From positions 1-15,790 of the forward strand of contig CALYSG010000024.1 of the NCBI GenBank assembly GCA_945485605.1: a stretch of 15,790 nt of DNA, in the 5' to 3' direction. Positions 15,569 to 15,790 of this stretch are shown here, in pieces; position 1 is the stretch's first letter, and each line of letters opens with the position of its first letter. The notes beneath the pieces were generated by a model. It was not told the DNA's origin, did no database searches, and worked only from the letters and a program-made list of their open reading frames with translations. The position numbers and the translations under genes are program-made. The DNA is from an uncultured Clostridia bacterium (lineage in GTDB: Bacteria > Bacillota > Clostridia > Oscillospirales > CAG-272).

Positions 15569-15591
15569 GTGCAAAAAGCTAAAGTTTGCAC
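15569..15591. repeat. Inverted repeat, candidate operator between divergent promoters
   Basis: GTGCAAA (15569-15575) and TTTGCAC (15585-15591) form a perfect 7-bp dyad with a 9-nt spacer. It abuts the -35 box of the minus-strand promoter and lies 22 nt upstream of the -35 box of the plus-strand promoter. An AAAGTTT at 15592-15598 repeats the AAAGTTT at 15581-15587. The spacing of the arms suits a dimeric helix-turn-helix protein; function is inferred. Confidence 0.5.
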
Positions 15592-15613
15592 AAAGTTTAC
15601 CATTGTTTATATC

Positions 15614-15642
15614 TTGACAACTTCAGTGTAATGTTGTATAAT
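15614..15642 (+). promoter_or_regulatory. Consensus sigma-A promoter for the HPr-like gene
   Basis: TTGACA (15614-15619) and TATAAT (15637-15642) are separated by exactly 17 nt. Transcription should start near 15649, leaving about 28 nt of leader. AAGGAG at 15663-15668 lies 8 nt before the ATG at 15677. This strength suggests high expression. Confidence 0.87.
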
Positions 15643-15676
15643 CAATACATAAAATCCATATGAAGGAGATTAAACC

Positions 15677-15790
15677 ATGAAATCAGTAAAGATCCGCCTT
15701 TCCACGATTTCCGATGTCAGAGACTTCGTCAATATCGTTGCGTCATATGACGGCGATGTCGACCGCATTTCGGCCCACACGGTATCGCTA
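15677..15790 (+). CDS. HPr-like protein, N-terminal 38 residues (runs off the right end)
   Basis: The visible part, MKSVKIRLSTISDVRDFVNI followed by VASYDGDVDRISAHTVSL, matches the N-terminal half of the small HPr-fold proteins common in Clostridia (pattern: VKIxLxSIxxVxxFVN then D-x-D-hydrophobic-x-S). True HPr has a GLHARPA stretch with the phosphorylated His15 near this position; it is absent here, as usual for this subgroup. The protein therefore cannot be assumed to carry phosphate in the sugar phosphotransferase system, and a Crh-like regulatory role is possible. The rest, including any regulatory serine, lies outside the window. Confidence 0.75.
   Translation, partial: MKSVKIRLSTISDVRDFVNIVASYDGDVDRISAHTVSL

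Noticed and set aside
15660..15680. Six-codon open frame (MKEIKP) overlapping the start of the HPr-like gene
   Set aside because: It consists mostly of the ribosome binding site itself and has no site of its own; most likely chance.

Overview
The window is a gene-dense stretch from a low-to-mid-GC Gram-positive bacterium, most likely an anaerobic member of the class Clostridia (Bacillota) of the Oscillospirales/Ruminococcaceae kind. The evidence is a stand-alone Elp3-like radical SAM gene directly before smc-ftsY, a Firmicutes-type yhbY-nadD-yqeK-rsfS block, an HPr-like protein without the usual phosphorylatable His site, strong AGGAGG-type ribosome binding sites and consensus sigma-A promoters (TTGACA-N17-TATAAT). 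I see no insertion sequence, phage gene, CRISPR array, tRNA or rRNA.

Left half (about 66-8297, plus strand). After the last 23 codons of an unidentified gene, a consensus promoter embedded in its stop codon starts a tightly packed run: Elp3-like radical SAM protein, smc, ftsY, rdgB, yhbY, nadD, yqeK and rsfS. This is a housekeeping operon for chromosome organisation, membrane protein targeting, nucleotide-pool cleaning, ribosome maturation and silencing, and NAD synthesis. It ends in a strong, symmetrical rho-independent terminator that also serves the convergent operon.

Right half (15568 down to 8271, minus strand). One promoter drives eight genes joined by overlaps or gaps of 25 nt or less: a small putative helix-turn-helix protein, an MBOAT membrane protein, its SGNH/AlgX-like partner, chorismate synthase (aroC), an AroQ-class chorismate mutase, a fused shikimate dehydrogenase-shikimate kinase, type II dehydroquinase (aroQ), and a ThrE-type threonine/serine exporter. 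Four genes cover the late shikimate pathway: DHQ dehydration, DHS reduction, shikimate phosphorylation, chorismate formation and conversion to prephenate. aroA, aroB and the DAHP synthase are not in the window.

The most unusual part is the MBOAT plus SGNH pair. Both proteins are full length and recognisable by fold, yet both appear to have lost their catalytic residues: the MBOAT histidines are replaced by Met and Tyr, and the SGNH Ser and DxH/DHHW motifs are replaced. Simultaneous loss in two intact, co-translated partners inside an aromatic biosynthesis operon suggests a repurposed, non-acetylating membrane complex rather than decay. The chorismate synthase next to them also departs from family motifs while keeping its catalytic histidines. 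A divergent promoter region with a 7-bp dyad separates this operon from an HPr-like gene that runs off the right end.
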